From: Pirellulaceae bacterium
Lineage (GTDB): Bacteria; Planctomycetota; Planctomycetia; Pirellulales; Pirellulaceae
Reading direction: 5' to 3'
Length of the DNA stretch: 7,128 nucleotides
Assembly (NCBI GenBank): GCA_013002105.1
Contig: JABDKS010001004.1
Location: 1 to 7,128 of the forward strand
The translations under genes and the position numbers were made by a program. Of the stretch, positions 5,677 through 7,128 are shown one piece after another. A model generated the notes under the pieces. It ran no database searches, was not told the origin of the DNA, and worked only from the letters and a program-made list of their open reading frames with translations. The first letter of the stretch is position 1. Each line of letters opens with the position of its first letter.

Positions 5677-7062
5677 TCACTGCGAAAATCTTTTTTGCAG
5701 CGACCGCAACTGATCCGCCATGGATTCGATACGTGCGGCCTGGTCTGCGGCGGTCGCCAAGTTCGTCGCTTCTTCTGCGTCGTTATCAAGATCGTACAGT
5801 TCGACAAACTCGACAGCGTCCGGGTTCTTTGTCTCGCGTGTTTCGATGTACTTGTAACGCCCGTCGCGAACAGCGAATTGGGGGCGCGGGACGAGCTGCG
5901 GTGAGGGGGACTCGTAGTACAGCCTCTCGCGAATCTGGGCGGTTGGGTCCTCCATCACGTCGTGCAAACTTTCACCGTGCATGCCCCCAGGCTGATCGAT
6001 CCCTGCCAAATGCAACATCGTGGGCAGAATATCAATGTTCGCAACCATCTGGTCGCGCCGGTCGGCGCCGATGCTCGGTCCGACAATGATCAAAGGAACG
6101 CGGATCGACTTTTCGTAGGCGACCACCTTGCTGGTCATGCCGTGTTCGCCCAGAAGCCAGCCATTGTCCGACATAAAAATAATGTAAGTATTTTCGGCCA
6201 GTCCCAACCGAGTGATTTCGCGAATCACGCGACCGATCTGCTGGTCGACTTCGTGTACCGCTGCGTAGTAACGCTGGATGTGCCGACGCAATTTCGATTC
6301 TTGTTCGTAGCCATATTCTTTCTGTGCTTTGACGTAACTGCGGGCGGTGCGAAAGAAAGGTGGCTTACCTATTAAGTTGTCATTCCAGGTCGTTGGTAGC
6401 GGCAACTCACTGGCATCAAACTTCACTAGAGAATCTTCTCTTGCCGGCCAATCGAATCGGTGATCCATGTGGGGAACTTGTGTGCAGTGCCAAAGCACAA
6501 AAGGCTGCTTGCTGGCTTTGACATCTCTTAAGAATGCGATGGATCGATCCGAGATCCATTGTTCGATGTAGGGCTTGATCACCACTGGGTCGTCGCCAAT
6601 GCGACCTTGGCGGTTGTACCAGCGGCCATTGCCCGCAACGGTATCATGCCAATCAAATCCACATTCCGCAGGGCTGTTGCCGACATGCCATTTGCCGACG
6701 ATTGCGGTGGTGTAGCCATAAGGCCGAAACATTTCGGGCATCAAAGGCACGCCGTCGCGAATCCGCTGGCGGCCAAAGATCGAAACACCGACCGATGCGG
6801 CATAGCGACCGGTCAAAGCGGTGGCCCGAGAGGGGCTGCAGATCGAAAGCGTGACAAACGCATTGTCAAAGACGATGCCACGACTGGCCAACGCGTCGAT
6901 GTTGGGTGTCTTGGCCTGCGGGTTGCCGACGTACCCAAAGGTATCACATCGCAGGTCATCAACAAACAGATAGACAAAATTAGGTCGCTCAGCGATCGCC
7001 GATGGTATGGCAAGCAGCATCAAGATCGCAAAAAAACAAAAACGTGTTATCCGGTGAGCCAT
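5677..7062 (-). CDS. Exported type I sulfatase (iduronate-2-sulfatase-like)
   Basis: Sulfatase of the alkaline-phosphatase superfamily that hydrolyses sulfate esters, probably on marine polysaccharides, in the periplasm or outside the cell. The first 24 residues, MAHRITRFCFFAILMLLAIP plus SAIA, form a signal peptide cut before ERPNF. Motifs, counted from this start: metal-binding Asp35-Asp36 in LFVDDLRCD; CSPSR at 75-79, whose Cys75 should become formylglycine; GKWH at 123-126; VPHMDH with His198; and SDNGWLLGEHG with Asp299, Asn300 and His307, then Lys312. All expected active-site positions are present and the length of 461 residues suits S1 sulfatases. The substrate cannot be read from sequence. 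The ATG at 7062 is preferred because the signal peptide begins there; a GTG at 7101 would add 13 residues. There is no clear ribosome binding site. The gene converges on the DUF6263-like gene, and no sulfatase-maturing enzyme is in the window. Confidence 0.93.
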   Translation of the reverse strand: MAHRITRFCFFAILMLLAIPSAIAERPNFVYLFVDDLRCDTFGYVGNPQAKTPNIDALASRGIVFDNAFVTLSICSPSRATALTGRYAASVGVSIFGRQRIRDGVPLMPEMFRPYGYTTAIVGKWHVGNSPAECGFDWHDTVAGNGRWYNRQGRIGDDPVVIKPYIEQWISDRSIAFLRDVKASKQPFVLWHCTQVPHMDHRFDWPAREDSLVKFDASELPLPTTWNDNLIGKPPFFRTARSYVKAQKEYGYEQESKLRRHIQRYYAAVHEVDQQIGRVIREITRLGLAENTYIIFMSDNGWLLGEHGMTSKVVAYEKSIRVPLIIVGPSIGADRRDQMVANIDILPTMLHLAGIDQPGGMHGESLHDVMEDPTAQIRERLYYESPSPQLVPRPQFAVRDGRYKYIETRETKNPDAVEFVELYDLDNDAEEATNLATAADQAARIESMADQLRSLQKRFSQ

Positions 7063-7128
7063 TTCAAGAGTCGTCCAAGTGGAGAGAGTCGCGCCGATCA
7101 CTCATTGGCCTAACGACCACTTCCACCC

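Noticed and set aside
5589..6089. Plus-strand open frame of 166 codons spanning the convergent junction
   Set aside because: It overlaps the end of the secreted-protein gene and the antisense of the sulfatase C-terminus, is Arg-rich and lacks a ribosome binding site.
6559..7113. Plus-strand open frame of 184 codons opposite the sulfatase
   Set aside because: It is antisense to the sulfatase signal peptide and active site, and its translation shows no domain. It reflects codon bias on the other strand.

Overview
The window looks like a chromosomal segment from a marine planctomycete of the Pirellulaceae (Rhodopirellula-like). This is inferred from moderate GC content, weak or non-canonical ribosome binding sites with some GTG starts, an exported Cys-type sulfatase, a secreted DUF6263-like protein, and the style of the dxs and ispA proteins. 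No rRNA or other marker gene is present, so the taxonomy is an inference.

Positions 99-4608 hold four plus-strand housekeeping genes in the order xseB (exonuclease VII small subunit), ispA-type prenyl diphosphate synthase, dxs (first enzyme of the MEP isoprenoid pathway) and nadK (NAD kinase). An xseB-ispA-dxs order is also found in E. coli and many other bacteria, and nadK next to dxs is common in several phyla. The last three work together: Dxs commits pyruvate and glyceraldehyde-3-phosphate to isoprenoids, NAD kinase makes the NADP whose reduced form the next MEP enzyme uses, and the prenyl synthase condenses the C5 products. The 114-base gap between xseB and ispA carries a C-rich repeat and an inverted repeat, so transcription may not run straight through there. 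The ispA-dxs gap is 23 bases and the dxs-nadK gap is 32 bases.

Positions 4609-4744 are non-coding, with a stem-loop on the nadK stop codon, a 16-base palindrome and a weaker inverted repeat. Positions 4745-5626 encode a secreted protein of unknown function resembling DUF6263. Positions 5677-7062 on the minus strand encode an exported type I sulfatase converging on it, with only 50 bases between the two stop codons.

I see no mobile element, CRISPR array, tRNA, rRNA or defence system. The most unusual points are a roughly 50-residue insert in the prenyl synthase, several substitutions in otherwise very conserved Dxs motifs, and a 10-base inverted repeat that could cover the nadK start codon. 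None of these amounts to a clearly new system.
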